Shown: positions 17,991 through 27,907 of the stretch, piece after piece
How positions within the stretch are numbered: the first letter of the stretch is position 1
How the letters are laid out: the number at the start of each line of letters is the position of its first letter
NCBI GenBank assembly: GCA_002529645.1
Contig: NAEP01000017.1
Location: forward strand, 1 to 64,000
Length of the DNA: 64,000 nt
DNA from: Candidatus Lumbricidiphila eiseniae
GTDB taxonomy: Bacteria; Actinomycetota; Actinomycetes; Actinomycetales; Microbacteriaceae
Direction of reading: 5' to 3'
Program-made: the position numbers and the translations under genes
The notes under the pieces: model-generated
What the model was told of the DNA's origin: nothing
What the model saw: only the letters and a program-made list of their open reading frames with translations
The model's database searches: none

Positions 17991-18050
17991 GGATACTCCA
18001 GGGTTGTGGTGGTCAAGGGCATGGGTCATGCGTGAAACGTGTGTGTGAGG

Positions 18051-18104
18051 TGTGCGTGTCAGCGTGAAACGCGTGTGCGTAAAATGTGCGTGTCAGCGTG
18101 AAAC
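18051..18104. repeat. Tandem direct repeat between efeU and efeO
   Basis: The 20-mer TGTGCGTGTCAGCGTGAAAC occurs at 18051-18070 and again at 18085-18104 (34-bp period), with a partial third CGTGAAACGTGTGTG at 18031. The second copy covers the efeU stop codon. It may affect intercistronic RNA, but no function can be assigned. Confidence 0.75.
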
Positions 18105-19010
18105 GAGAGCAGAAACATCGTGCACGTAGGGGGTCGAGGGCACGGCCCCGACAGACTCCCGGGGTGACGACACCGGTACCGGCCGAGCGCGTACGCCCAC
18201 CCGTGCTGCGCGGCGGCGCAGCACACGCAGATAGGTCACCGTGACAATGACCCCGTAGGTCGTCCACGCGATAACCTGCGGCCAGGTTGGGTCGGGTCGG
18301 AAGTTGAAGATGCCACGAAGGGTGGCGTCGAGCCATCCACCCGGCGGCACAACGCTCTGTAGGTTGTACGCCGCCGCACCGAGCCCCGGCAACAGATTTG
18401 CCTCTTGCAGGTCACCAATTCCGTATGCAAGAACACCCGCAGCAACGATAACCAACAGCAAACCGGTCCACGTAAAGAATCGAGAAAGGTTGATTCGCAC
18501 GAGTCCGCGCGAAATCGCCCAGGCCAGAGCGGCGGCGGTCACAATTCCCAGCAGGGCACCGACCGTTCCGAGGGTTGCATCGGTGCCGCTGGACACATTG
18601 GCCCAGACAAAAAGCGCCGTCTCGAGTCCCTCACGCCCGACACTGAGTGCGCCCACCGTGACAATCGCGAACCAAGACCCCACCGTCGCTGAGTCAATCT
18701 GACCGTGCAGCGCCTGCGAAAGGGATGCCCCGTGTGTGGCCATCCAGAAAACCATCCACGTCACCATGGCGACCGCAAGCAACGAGAGCACTCCACCGAG
18801 TATCTCCTGCGTCTCGAACGTGAGCGCGTACGGCCCCCACGTGAGGAGCGCCCCGACCCCGAGCGACACGGCAATGGCTGCGGCAATCCCCATCCAGAGC
18901 CGACCAAGCAGCTGGCGACGACCAGTCTTACCGAGATACGCCACGAGAATGCCGACAATCAAGCCCGCCTCGAGGCCTTCACGCAGGCCAATGAGGTAGT
19001 TGGATAGCAC
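18093..19010 (-). CDS. efeU: Ferrous iron permease EfeU (FTR1 family)
   Basis: 305 residues with about seven hydrophobic segments. It has the two REGLE-type iron motifs of the Ftr1/EfeU family: LREGLEAGLIVG at residues 8-20 and GREGLETALFVW near 120. It transports iron after delivery by EfeO. First gene of the minus-strand operon efeU-efeO-efeB. An IdeR/DtxR-like box lies 28-46 bases upstream of the start, which suggests iron-dependent repression. The charged C-terminal tail is longer than usual. Confidence 0.94.
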   Translation of the reverse strand: MLSNYLIGLREGLEAGLIVGILVAYLGKTGRRQLLGRLWMGIAAAIAVSLGVGALLTWGPYALTFETQEILGGVLSLLAVAMVTWMVFWMATHGASLSQALHGQIDSATVGSWFAIVTVGALSVGREGLETALFVWANVSSGTDATLGTVGALLGIVTAAALAWAISRGLVRINLSRFFTWTGLLLVIVAAGVLAYGIGDLQEANLLPGLGAAAYNLQSVVPPGGWLDATLRGIFNFRPDPTWPQVIAWTTYGVIVTVTYLRVLRRRAARVGVRARPVPVSSPRESVGAVPSTPYVHDVSALVSR

Positions 19011-19037
19011 GGGTGTCGCCTCCTAAATCACGAATAG

Positions 19038-19056
19038 TAATCTAAGGCTAACCTAA
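19038..19056 (-). promoter_or_regulatory. IdeR/DtxR-type iron box upstream of efeU
   Basis: The 19-base site TAATCTAAGGCTAACCTAA matches the IdeR/DtxR consensus TTAGGTTAGGCTAACCTAA at 15 of 19 positions, with the right half perfect. It sits just upstream of the efeUOB operon, so repression by an iron-loaded DtxR-family regulator is the natural reading. Confidence 0.75.
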
Positions 19057-19130
19057 CTTTTGCTGATTGCCAATACCCGCGTGAAATATGACGTCACGAC
19101 ACAGGCGTGCGGAGCGATCCCCCACGGACA

Positions 19131-19793
19131 CTACGGGGTATCACCGCGGAGTTTTACACCCGCCGCGAGACGGTAGCGCTTTATCTCCGCGGTTTCCGAA
19201 GCGCGTTCCAGGTCGATTCGCAAGAGTTCGAGCCGGATGTCCCGATCCCGCACGTAGTCCGAATCGACTTCCACCCTCGGCCATCCCCGCCACTCGCGAT
19301 CAAGCCGAGCCCTGATGGCATCCGCGACATCCTCCCAGGCATCCTCGCGAGCACGCTCGACGAATGTGTCAAGATACGCGGGATCGGCGGCGCGGGTGTC
19401 AAACTCGGTCGCGATGGCTTCCTGAACCTGTTCGCGGCGGCGCAAATTGGGGGCATCCGCCCGGTGATAATCGTGCTGGTGCTGTGATCGACCGGAGCGC
19501 TCGGTGGCCGTCTCGCGTTCGAGCGCGGTTCGCGCGGCTTCCGCGCGGCACTGCTCTGCGAGTTCCGTGAGTACCCGACTCGCCTCAAGGACAGCGGTCT
19601 GCGACGTAAACGGTTCGTCACCACGCAGCGCACCAACAACGAAACGATTACGCAGAGCTATCCGGGCCGCAGACTCGGCAACGAGCAGACCTTCGGCAAA
19701 CAGGTCCGCAGAGGATATCTCCCGTGGCAGCGGCAGCGCGCGCCGATCAAACGGCTTGAACCGCTGTCGTCGCCGCCACCACTTTTTCTTCAT
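19131..19793 (-). CDS. Conserved hypothetical protein (220 aa), charged and helical
   Basis: ATG start at 19793. No signal peptide or membrane span. The N-terminus is strongly basic (MKKKWWRRRQRFKPFDRRA) and the rest is rich in Arg, Glu and Ala with predicted long helices. Composition and third-position GC look normal for the genome. No catalytic motif is recognised, and no function is proposed. It reads away from the efe operon's control region. Confidence 0.7.
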   Translation of the reverse strand: MKKKWWRRRQRFKPFDRRALPLPREISSADLFAEGLLVAESAARIALRNRFVVGALRGDEPFTSQTAVLEASRVLTELAEQCRAEAARTALERETATERSGRSQHQHDYHRADAPNLRRREQVQEAIATEFDTRAADPAYLDTFVERAREDAWEDVADAIRARLDREWRGWPRVEVDSDYVRDRDIRLELLRIDLERASETAEIKRYRLAAGVKLRGDTP

Positions 19794-19886
19794 TCCGACA
19801 CCCGAACTACAGCGTAACCGGCGGTGCGCAACCAGCGCAACGACTCGAATTGCGGCAGCCGAGTGAAACCCGCGGGCCCCGGCCGG

Positions 19887-20357
19887 CTACCCGGCGCGGT
19901 TGGTCGTTACACCAGCGGTGTTGACGACACCCGCATTCCCCTCACGCACGTCCGCCGTAATCCGCTGGCCCAACGCCACGAAGAGCAGAGCAAGACCAGT
20001 GGCTATCGTGATGTGTCCGAGTCCCGCTATCCCGCTCAGTGCTGCGCCGAACGATCCTCCGAGCACCGTGCTTGTGCCGTGCCAGATCATCATTCCCACG
20101 GTGAGCACCAGACCTGCGTTGTAGACCCAGAAGAACCATGTGAAGAGTGGGCTGCGCGAGAGAACAAACAACTTTTCCAGCACTAAAACCAACAAAAAAA
20201 CCACAAACCCGAGGGTCAACAGGTGGCCGTGAACTTCGCCCAACTGGGTTGATTGCCCCGCCGGGAAGTCTGTCAACTTGGTGAGTTCCCGGTAGTACAG
20301 GCCGGATGCGACACCGAGAACCATGTACACGGCAGCGGAATAGAACAGTTTCAGCAC
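19887..20357 (-). CDS. DUF2871-family membrane protein
   Basis: 156 residues, GTG start at 20357 with AAGGATG upstream. Four hydrophobic segments. The pattern LFYSAAVYMVLGVASGLYYRELTK...QLGEVHGHLLTLGFVVFLLVLVLEKLF with the conserved HGHLLTLG motif fits the DUF2871 family. Histidines inside the membrane segments (HGH, WHG, GHI) could bind haem or metal, but this is untested. The C-terminal 25 residues are variable. Confidence 0.75.
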   Translation of the reverse strand: MLKLFYSAAVYMVLGVASGLYYRELTKLTDFPAGQSTQLGEVHGHLLTLGFVVFLLVLVLEKLFVLSRSPLFTWFFWVYNAGLVLTVGMMIWHGTSTVLGGSFGAALSGIAGLGHITIATGLALLFVALGQRITADVREGNAGVVNTAGVTTNRAG

Positions 20358-20406
20358 GGCGCATCCTTACCTGGGGGTTGATATGGTCACAAACAGAAAC
20401 AGTCGG

Positions 20407-20489
20407 TGCGCGAGGGGGGACTCGAACCCCCACACCCTTACGAGTACTGGCACCTGAAGCCAGCGCGTCTACCATTCCGCCACTCGCGC
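20407..20489 (-). tRNA. tRNA-Leu (anticodon CAG)
   Basis: The minus strand folds into a class II tRNA of 83 bases. The acceptor stem is GCGCGAG pairing with CTCGCGC, with discriminator A. The anticodon loop TTCAGGT lies between CTGGC and GCCAG, giving CAG. There is a long variable arm (TACTCGTAAGGGTG) and a T-arm GGGGGTTCGAGTCCCCC. The 3' CCA is not encoded (ACCG follows). Confidence 0.95.
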
Positions 20490-20795
20490 ACATGTGGCGC
20501 ACCTCGCGGTGCGTCCGGTCTCGTGAGACTAACACTTCAGCGAGCCGCGCGCCATTTCTGGACTCACCGCGGCGGGCTGCAAGAGTGTTAGGAAACATCC
20601 CCGGTTTCCCTCGGCGATGAATCTCACTCCGGGAGACAAGCCTGAACGTGGAGACAAACATACGAAACTCCCGGCCAGCTCTCGCCCACCAGGCGCACAA
20701 TAGGATGAGTCGCAGCGTGAAATGAGGTTGCCAGCCGACCCGCGCTAACATTGCGGGTGCGAACTGAAAAGCCTCGCGAGAACAACGGGAGACCT

Positions 20796-21515
20796 GTGGG
20801 CCTACTGGACAACTTCGAGAAGGGGTTAGAGCGTGCCGTAAATGGCGCGTTTGCGCGAACCTTTCGCTCCGGCCTGCAGCCGGTGGAGATCAGCTCTGCC
20901 CTCAAGCGCGAGATCGACACGAACGCGGCAATTGTTGCTCGTGATCGGGTGCTCGTGCCCAATACCTTCGTGGTCCGGCTTGCTCCAGAAGATCATGAAC
21001 GGATGACGAAACTGGGTTCCGCGCTTAACTCAGAACTCGTTGACCTCGTGCAGAAACACGCGCGTCACCAGGGATTTCAGTTTGCCGGTGGTATCTCCAT
21101 CACACTCACCGCCGACCCTGGTTTACAGCTGGGCATGATTGCGGTCGATTCTCGCAGCGCGCAGGGCCAGGTCACGTGGACACCGGTGCTCGAGGTTAAC
21201 GGGTCAGCCCATCCGCTGACCGCATCTCGCACCGTCATCGGACGCGGTGCCGAAACTGACCTCCCGATTGACGATCCGAGAGCATCGCGCCGTCACGCTG
21301 AGGTGTTGTGGGACGGTCGGCACGCCCGCGTTCGTGATCTCAGCTCAACCAATGGCACACAGCTCAATGGCATGATCATCCGCGACGCCGTGCTGGAGCC
21401 CGACTCGGTTATTACCATCGGTGCGACACACCTCACATTCCGCGTGCTCGCGCAGGCCGCATCGGTGCCAACCTCTCGGCAACACCGCTCCAAGGTCTGG
21501 GAGAGCTCATCGTGA
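20796..21515 (+). CDS. fhaA: FHA-domain protein FhaA
   Basis: 239 residues from the GTG at 20796 (GGGAG five bases upstream; family members start MGLLDNFEKGLER). N-terminal DUF3662 domain (residues 1-110), then a C-terminal FHA domain (about 145-225) with GRGAETDL, RRHAEV and STNGTQLNG, which binds phosphothreonine. In mycobacteria FhaA (Rv0020c) recruits peptidoglycan-assembly proteins such as MviN under PknB control. First gene of a tight operon: its stop overlaps the fhaB start. Confidence 0.94.
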   Translation: MGLLDNFEKGLERAVNGAFARTFRSGLQPVEISSALKREIDTNAAIVARDRVLVPNTFVVRLAPEDHERMTKLGSALNSELVDLVQKHARHQGFQFAGGISITLTADPGLQLGMIAVDSRSAQGQVTWTPVLEVNGSAHPLTASRTVIGRGAETDLPIDDPRASRRHAEVLWDGRHARVRDLSSTNGTQLNGMIIRDAVLEPDSVITIGATHLTFRVLAQAASVPTSRQHRSKVWESSS

Positions 21516-22090
21516 CGACCCCGTCGCAGTTGACGCTGGTCGTGCTTCAACTCGTGTTTCTTGGCCTGCTCTGGGCGTTTATTTTTGCGGTCGTCTACTC
21601 GATTCGCAGCGATCTTTTCGGCAGCCGAGTGCGAAAACTGCAGCCGGATGCTTCGTCCGCGGCATCCTCAAACACAGCGGTCGCAGCCGGGCCGCTGCTG
21701 ACACCCGGTGCCGATCCCGCCGTCGCACCTCCGCCGATCCGGCGCACAACCCCCGCCACAGCCTCGAGCGTTAACCACGGCCAGCTGGCCTCGTCCGACA
21801 ACGCGACACACCTCGCGATCACCAACGGCACAAAGGCCGGTCAGGAGTTCCCGCTCGGTTCCGACGAGATCCTCATTGGCCGGTCCAGTGATTGCACGAT
21901 CATCATCCGCGACGACTACACGTCCACTCATCACGCTCGAATCATGCTCTGGAACAGCCGCTGGATGATCCAAGACCTCGATTCGACCAACGGTACCTTC
22001 CTCGATAACTCACGGGTGAGCACACCGACCCCGATCCCGCTGGGTGCACAGGTCAAGGTTGGGGCGACAACGTTTGAGCTGCGGCGGTAA
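21512..22090 (+). CDS. fhaB: FHA-domain protein FhaB (FipA)
   Basis: 192 residues. One N-terminal membrane segment (LTLVVLQLVFLGLLWAFIFAVVYSIRSDLFG), a Pro/Ala-rich linker and a C-terminal FHA domain with IGRSSDCTI, STHHARI and STNGTFLDN. This is the FhaB build (Rv0019c), a membrane-bound phosphothreonine reader linked to cell division and polar growth. The GTG start overlaps the fhaA stop (GTGA) and it is followed by pstP after three bases. Confidence 0.93.
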   Translation: MTTPSQLTLVVLQLVFLGLLWAFIFAVVYSIRSDLFGSRVRKLQPDASSAASSNTAVAAGPLLTPGADPAVAPPPIRRTTPATASSVNHGQLASSDNATHLAITNGTKAGQEFPLGSDEILIGRSSDCTIIIRDDYTSTHHARIMLWNSRWMIQDLDSTNGTFLDNSRVSTPTPIPLGAQVKVGATTFELRR

Positions 22091-22093
22091 CCC

Positions 22094-23332
22094 GTGGTCA
22101 GCATCAAGGCAAGCGCCGCCGTCTCGCACGTCGGTCGCATCCGGCCCAATAACCAAGATTCTGGCTACGTCGGCCAGCGGCTGTTTCTGGTTGCCGACGG
22201 CATGGGCGGTCATGCCGGAGGAGATGTCGCGAGCGCCCTCGCCGCCCAGCGAGTCAGCGGTGCCGACACCGAGTACGAGTCTCCCGCGGCCGCCCGCACC
22301 GCGCTGGAGATGGCACTGCTGGCGGCAAACGAGGAGATCAACGATACCGTTGCCGATCACTCCGAGCTCACCGGGATGGGCACCACTGTGTCGGCCGCAC
22401 TCTTTACGGGTAACACGATGGTCATTGCGCACATCGGTGACTCGCGGTTGTACCTGCTTCGTTCCAATGAGCTGCGACAGATCTCCACTGACCATACTTT
22501 CGTGCAGCGACTGGTGGCGGCCGGCCGCATCACGGCCGACGAGGCCATGACCCACCCTCGCCGGTCCGTGTTGATGCGGGTGCTCGGTGATGTGGAGACC
22601 AGCCCCGATGTCGACACGATGGAGTTGGAAGCCCGCGAGGGTGACCGGTGGATGATCTGTTCTGACGGGCTTTCCGGGGTGGTCGGGTTCGACGAACTGC
22701 AAGAGCACATGACGAGCGGCCTCGGGGCTCAGTCGCTCGCAGAGCGTCTTGTCAAAGCATCGCTCGACGGCGGTGCACCCGACAATGTCACCGTTGTGAT
22801 CGTCGATATTGGTGAGCCGCCTGCCCCGCTGACCCCGCCGCGGTTTGTCGGCTCCGCGGCGACTCCGATCACGCTGAGCGTGAGCCACGACGTCATTCGC
22901 AGCCGACGACTCATTCAGACACTCACACCGTTCCGGCCACAGCCGGTGCAGGAGTCTCACTTTGAGCCAGATTCGCGTGAATACCTTGATGAGCTCATTG
23001 AGGAGGATGCCCGGCGTCAGCGCCGCCGCCGCCGCGTGTGGTTGGTGTGGGTCCTGCTTGCCGCGGGTGTCATTGCTGTTGCCAGCATGCTCGGCTACCA
23101 GTGGACTCAGTCTCGTTATTACGTCGGTGAATCGAACGGGCGAGTCGCCATTTACCAGGGTGTGCAACAGGATCTTGGCCCGATCACGCTCAGCAGGCTC
23201 GCACTCGAAACCACCACGGATGTTTCGAGCCTGAGCAGCTATGACCGGCAGCGTGTCGAGCAGACAATCAGTGCCGATTCGCTGGCGGGAGCCCAGCAAA
23301 TCGTACAGCGATTGAAGGCTTCTGTTGAGTAG
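22094..23332 (+). CDS. pstP: PP2C-type Ser/Thr phosphatase PstP
   Basis: 412 residues. PP2C catalytic domain at residues 1-240 with metal-binding motifs RIRPNNQDS, VADGMGGHAGG, IGDSRLYLLR, SDGLSGVV and GAPDNVTVVIVDIG. A juxtamembrane linker, one membrane span (VWLVWVLLAAGVIAVASMLGY, about 312-332) and a small extracellular domain follow. It reverses phosphorylation by PknA and PknB, encoded at the end of the same operon. The stop lies 8 bases inside rodA, showing tight coupling. Confidence 0.95.
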   Translation: MVSIKASAAVSHVGRIRPNNQDSGYVGQRLFLVADGMGGHAGGDVASALAAQRVSGADTEYESPAAARTALEMALLAANEEINDTVADHSELTGMGTTVSAALFTGNTMVIAHIGDSRLYLLRSNELRQISTDHTFVQRLVAAGRITADEAMTHPRRSVLMRVLGDVETSPDVDTMELEAREGDRWMICSDGLSGVVGFDELQEHMTSGLGAQSLAERLVKASLDGGAPDNVTVVIVDIGEPPAPLTPPRFVGSAATPITLSVSHDVIRSRRLIQTLTPFRPQPVQESHFEPDSREYLDELIEEDARRQRRRRRVWLVWVLLAAGVIAVASMLGYQWTQSRYYVGESNGRVAIYQGVQQDLGPITLSRLALETTTDVSSLSSYDRQRVEQTISADSLAGAQQIVQRLKASVE

Positions 23333-24716
23333 CGCCACCGAATCTGTCACCGCAGCACCCACACCGCCCCGCGGTGTGCGGCGGCTCCGACGACCACAAC
23401 GGGTTCGCAACCTCGAGCTGCTTCTGCTGGTTGCCGCGTGCGGTCTAAATATTTTTGCCATCGTGCTTGTCCAACTCGGCACCCTACGCACACTCAACCC
23501 GCAGGTGTTTATCCTCGGCACGGGCATCTCGGTGCTCGTGTTTGGGGTGCACACCGCGATGCGATTCCTAGCACGTGATGCCGATCCTTTTCTGCTCCCG
23601 ATTGCCACCCTCCTCAACGGGCTGGGCATCGCCATGATCTATCGGATTGACCTGGCAAACCACGAAACCGGTTGGCAAAGCGCCGCACTCCGGCAGGTGG
23701 CGTGGAGCACGATCGCGACGGCGTGTGCCGTTGTGACAATCATTGCGCTGCGCAATCACCGGGTGCTCTTTCGATACACCTACCTCGCCGGGTTCACCGC
23801 GATTGTGTTGCTGTTGCTGCCGCTGGTGCCCGGTCTTGGACGAGAGGTGAGCGGGGCACGGGTGTGGATCGGGTTTGGTAGCTTCGCGACGTTCCAGCCC
23901 GGCGAGATCGCAAAGATCGCGTTGGCCGTGTTCTTTGCCGGATACCTCGTGACCAACCGTGATTCACTGTCGATGGTGGGACGCAGAGTGCTCGGCATGC
24001 GTTTTCCCCGGGCTCGGGATCTCGGACCGCTGTTGGTGGTGTGGGCCTTCTCGATGTCCGTCATTGTGTTCCAGCGCGACCTCGGAACCGCGCTGCTGTT
24101 CTTCGGACTCTTCCTCGTCACGCTCTACATCGCAACCGGCCGACTCTCCTGGGTATTGTGCGGACTGCTCCTGTTTATCGCGGGCGCACTCGTGGCGAGC
24201 CAGACTCTTGACTACGTGCACAACCGCTTCGAAAATTGGCTGGATCCGTTCAACCCGGCGCGAGCACAGGGGGCGAGTTACCAACTCGTGCAAGGATTAT
24301 TCGGACTCGCACACGGCGGGTTTGTTGGCACCGGTTGGGGTCTGGGCCGCCCCGACATCACACCGGTCTCGCAGAGTGACTATATTGTGGCGAGCCTCGG
24401 TGAAGAGTTGGGATTGACGGGTGTTTTCGCCATTCTTGCGCTGTATATCCTGTTTGTTTCCCGCGGCCTGCGCATTGGTTTCGCGGGACACGATGATTTC
24501 GGCAAACTGCTCGGAGTGGGCCTTTCCTTCGTCGTCGCGCTGCAGGTGTTCATTGTGGTCGGCGGGGTGACCCGAGTCATCCCGCTTACCGGACTCACCA
24601 CTCCGTTCCTCGCGGCCGGTGGTTCATCGCTCGTGGCCAACTGGATCGTTGTCGCCCTGCTGCTGCGGTTATCCGACACCATACGAAAGCGACCAAGGCT
24701 GGTGATCGGCGGATGA
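23325..24716 (+). CDS. rodA: SEDS peptidoglycan polymerase RodA/FtsW
   Basis: 463 residues, about ten membrane spans, TTG start inside the end of pstP. SEDS-family signatures: RVWIGFGSFATFQPGEIAKIALAVFFA, FQRDLGTALLFF, GLFGLAHGGFVGTGWGLG and VIPLTGLTTPFLAAGGSSLVANW. It polymerises lipid II into glycan strands with its partner transpeptidase, encoded next (PbpA, 4-bp overlap). Position in the fha-pstp-pkn operon points to RodA (Rv0017c-like) rather than the division FtsW. Confidence 0.94.
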   Translation: MSSATESVTAAPTPPRGVRRLRRPQRVRNLELLLLVAACGLNIFAIVLVQLGTLRTLNPQVFILGTGISVLVFGVHTAMRFLARDADPFLLPIATLLNGLGIAMIYRIDLANHETGWQSAALRQVAWSTIATACAVVTIIALRNHRVLFRYTYLAGFTAIVLLLLPLVPGLGREVSGARVWIGFGSFATFQPGEIAKIALAVFFAGYLVTNRDSLSMVGRRVLGMRFPRARDLGPLLVVWAFSMSVIVFQRDLGTALLFFGLFLVTLYIATGRLSWVLCGLLLFIAGALVASQTLDYVHNRFENWLDPFNPARAQGASYQLVQGLFGLAHGGFVGTGWGLGRPDITPVSQSDYIVASLGEELGLTGVFAILALYILFVSRGLRIGFAGHDDFGKLLGVGLSFVVALQVFIVVGGVTRVIPLTGLTTPFLAAGGSSLVANWIVVALLLRLSDTIRKRPRLVIGG

Positions 24717-26167
24717 CCCGTGAACTCAGGCGCGTTACGCTGCTCATTTTTGCGATGTTCGCCGCCCTGCTCGTCTCGACCACCACGATCCAGTACGCGC
24801 AGGCGGGTAACCTGGCGGCGGATTCTCGCAACGTCCGAACCCTCTATGAGAGTTACTCCACGCAGCGCGGGCCCATCCTCGTCAAGGGCACTCCCATCGC
24901 CTCCTCGGTGCCTTCCGCCGACAACTACAAGTACCTGCGCAGCTACGCCGACGGTCCGATGTACTCGGCCGTCACGGGGTTCTACCCGGTAAATGGTGAA
25001 CCGACCGGACTTGAGTATTCGATGAACGCGGAACTGAGCGGCACATCGTCCGGGCAGTTCTTTGACCGACTCAAACGACTTGTCACGGGTCAGGTGCCGG
25101 TCGGGGCATCCGTAGAAACGACCATCGATCCGGTTGCGCAAAAAGCCGCCTGGGATGCCCTGGGCAGCTACACCGGATCGGTCATTGTCACCGAGCCAGC
25201 AACCGGCCGGATCGTCGCAATGGTCTCAAAGCCCGGCTACGACCCCAATATCCTCGCGGTTCACGAGGGCAATAAAGTGGATGCCTCCTACCGAGCGCTA
25301 ACCTCCGACCCGGGCTCGCCCCTCATTAACAGGGCCATCTCCGGTAACCTGAACCCGCCCGGGTCAGTCTTCAAGCTCGTCGTTGCCTCCGCGGCACTGG
25401 AGTCCGGCAGGTACACCGGCGACTCGGAACTGCCCAACCCCGGTGCGCTGACCCTTCCGGGAACCACGGCCGTGGTTCACAACTCCGATGATGGCACCTG
25501 CGGGTCCGGTGCCACCGCCACAATCGCGACCGCGCTGCGGCTTTCCTGCAATATCCCCTTTGCAGAGCTCGGGATGGAACTGGGCGGTGGTGCCATTCGG
25601 GCGCAGGCCGAAAAATACGGGTTCAACAGCACGTTTACTATCCCTATGACCACCGCCGCGAGCGTCTATCCGCGGGTATTGGATGTCCCACAAACCGGGC
25701 TCAGCGCGTTTGGTCAGGGCAACGATCGGGTTACCCCCATTCAAATGGCGATCGTCAGCAGCACCATTGCCAACGGCGGCATGGTGATGGTACCCAGTGT
25801 GGTTGAGTCGGTGACCGCGCCCGATCTCACCCCCATCTCGGGGTTCAACCCGGCAACCCGCGGTCGAGCCATTTCTGAGAAAACCGCCACCGCTCTCACC
25901 CGCATGATGGTGGACAACGTTCGAGATGGAGCTGCGAGTAATGCAAGAATAGAGGGCGTCGCCGTGGCTGGAAAAACGGGTACCGCGGAGAACGGTACAA
26001 CGGATCCATACACCCTGTGGTTTACCGGGTTCGCCCCGGCCGATAACCCGAGGTATGCCATCACGGTACTGGTCGAAAACGGCGGCGGGCTTGGCCAGAC
26101 GGGATACGGCAACCTTGTTGCTGCCCCAATCGCAAAGAAAGTACTAGAGGCGGTGCTGAAGAAATGA
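24713..26167 (+). CDS. pbpA: Class B penicillin-binding protein PbpA
   Basis: 484 residues. One N-terminal membrane segment, a dimerisation region, then the transpeptidase domain: active-site SVFK ([17 protein letters not shown], near residue 217), SCN (LRLSCNIPF near 278) and KTGT ([11 protein letters not shown] near 420). It crosslinks peptidoglycan outside the membrane as the partner of RodA. The start overlaps rodA by four bases and the stop overlaps the kinase gene (ATGA). Confidence 0.95.
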   Translation: MTRELRRVTLLIFAMFAALLVSTTTIQYAQAGNLAADSRNVRTLYESYSTQRGPILVKGTPIASSVPSADNYKYLRSYADGPMYSAVTGFYPVNGEPTGLEYSMNAELSGTSSGQFFDRLKRLVTGQVPVGASVETTIDPVAQKAAWDALGSYTGSVIVTEPATGRIVAMVSKPGYDPNILAVHEGNKVDASYRALTSDPGSPLINRAISGNLNPPGSVFKLVVASAALESGRYTGDSELPNPGALTLPGTTAVVHNSDDGTCGSGATATIATALRLSCNIPFAELGMELGGGAIRAQAEKYGFNSTFTIPMTTAASVYPRVLDVPQTGLSAFGQGNDRVTPIQMAIVSSTIANGGMVMVPSVVESVTAPDLTPISGFNPATRGRAISEKTATALTRMMVDNVRDGAASNARIEGVAVAGKTGTAENGTTDPYTLWFTGFAPADNPRYAITVLVENGGGLGQTGYGNLVAAPIAKKVLEAVLKK

Positions 26168-27864
26168 GACCAAGCCCAGGGCTCACATTCGGGAGTCGTT
26201 ACGAGCTGGAGTCGCGCATTGCCATTGGTGGCATGGGTGAAGTGTGGCAGGCCACAGACGTCCTCATTGGTCGCCGGGTCGCCATCAAGATCCTGAAGGA
26301 CGAGTATCTCGGCGACCCGGGCTTTTTGGAGCGGTTCCGGGCAGAGGCCCGGCACGCGGCTCTGGTCAACCACGAGGGCATTGCGAACGTCTTCGACTAC
26401 GGCGAGGAGAATGGCAGCGCATATCTTGTTATGGAGCTGGTTCCGGGCGAACCGCTCTCGAGTGTGCTGGAGCGCGAACACGTTCTTGCCAGTGATCGAG
26501 TGCTCGACATCGTCGCGCAGACCGCAGCTGCACTACACGCTGCCCACGAAGCGGGACTCGTTCACCGAGACATCAAGCCGGGCAACCTCCTGATCACACC
26601 GGACGGTCGCGTGAAGATCACCGACTTCGGTATCGCCCGAATCGCTGACCAGGTGCCACTGACCGCGACCGGTCAGGTCATGGGCACGGTGCAGTACCTC
26701 TCGCCCGAGCAGGCATCGGGGCACGCGGCATCCCCCACAACCGATATTTATTCGCTTGGCATCGTCGCCTACGAAGCACTGGCTGGCCGTCGGCCTTTCA
26801 CCGGTGAATCGCAGGTCGCTATTGCAATGGCGCAGATCAATGACACCCCACCAGAGCTTCCGGTCACGGTGTCTGATCCGGTGCGCAACCTGGTGTACGC
26901 GTGCATCGCGAAGAATCCCAGCGATCGACCACAGACGGCAGCGCATCTAGCGCGCGCTGCAACCGCACTGCGACGCGGCAACATGCACGCTGCCCTTGAG
27001 GCTGTGCCCGCGATTTCCGGCACGAGTGCGAGTGCGCCGGATGAGACAATGCTGCTGCTGCATCCCGGTGCTGACGCCATGACCACCCTGATGAACGAGC
27101 CGTCGTACCCCACCCAGCTGGAGGTTAAGCCTGAACCACAGAAACGCAGTCCGTGGACATGGCCGCTTGTCACGCTCGCGGTCATCTTTGTCGTCGTTCT
27201 CGTTGTCGCGCTCATAACAATGTTCAACAATCTCGCGAATAACTCCCTGTCGACCCCCACACCAACCCTGATGGTCACCCCAGCCCCGACACCAACAGTG
27301 ACACCGACGACCACCGCGCCGACCCCCACTGTCAGCCCCGCTGCAACCGCAACACCAACACCTGCCCCGACTCTTGACCCCAGCGCGTATGTGGATAAGA
27401 ACAAAGACGAGGTGCGCAACGCCCTCGCGGGCATGGGATACCCCGTGAACCTCCAGCCGGGCACCCCTGCCGACGATCCGTCGAAAACTGACACGGTTTC
27501 CGGCATCAACCCGTCCGGGCCGGTGCCCGTGGGCACCCAAATTACCGTGACCTTTTTTACGGCCCCCGTGCCCCCGACCGCGCCATCCCTCGCACCGACG
27601 GTACCCCCCGCCTCCACCGGAAAACAAGCGACTGTGACGTGGGAACCGCAGTCCTGCCCTACCGGCCAGACTCTCAGCGGCTACTCCATATCTGTTACCG
27701 GTGCCGCCGCCGCTTCGAATGCTGTGGTGTCCGCATCTACGACCAACACTCAGATCACTGTGAACGGCAGCCCGGGGCAAACCTTCGGGGTGAGCTTTCG
27801 GTATTTCTGTGGTCGGCAGGCATCACCGTATTCACCGACGGTGACGGTCACGATCGTGCCCTAA
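26164..27864 (+). CDS. pknA: Ser/Thr protein kinase PknA-like with an extracellular PASTA and FN3-like region
   Basis: 566 residues. Kinase domain at 10-270: GGMGEVWQA loop, VAIKIL Lys, [10 protein letters not shown] catalytic loop, TDFGIA (DFG), APE equivalent SPEQASG. One membrane span ([22 protein letters not shown], about 337-360) and a Thr/Pro-rich stalk follow, then a PASTA-like unit ([18 protein letters not shown]...) and a C-terminal FN3-like module ([22 protein letters not shown]). The M. tuberculosis PknA lacks PASTA domains, so this extracellular region is more elaborate than in that model. Role: control of growth and cell wall synthesis. Overlaps pbpA by four bases. Confidence 0.92.
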   Translation: MRPSPGLTFGSRYELESRIAIGGMGEVWQATDVLIGRRVAIKILKDEYLGDPGFLERFRAEARHAALVNHEGIANVFDYGEENGSAYLVMELVPGEPLSSVLEREHVLASDRVLDIVAQTAAALHAAHEAGLVHRDIKPGNLLITPDGRVKITDFGIARIADQVPLTATGQVMGTVQYLSPEQASGHAASPTTDIYSLGIVAYEALAGRRPFTGESQVAIAMAQINDTPPELPVTVSDPVRNLVYACIAKNPSDRPQTAAHLARAATALRRGNMHAALEAVPAISGTSASAPDETMLLLHPGADAMTTLMNEPSYPTQLEVKPEPQKRSPWTWPLVTLAVIFVVVLVVALITMFNNLANNSLSTPTPTLMVTPAPTPTVTPTTTAPTPTVSPAATATPTPAPTLDPSAYVDKNKDEVRNALAGMGYPVNLQPGTPADDPSKTDTVSGINPSGPVPVGTQITVTFFTAPVPPTAPSLAPTVPPASTGKQATVTWEPQSCPTGQTLSGYSISVTGAAAASNAVVSASTTNTQITVNGSPGQTFGVSFRYFCGRQASPYSPTVTVTIVP

Positions 27865-27907
27865 CCACACCGCAGCCCACCACAATACCGACGAGAGGAA
27901 CACCACC

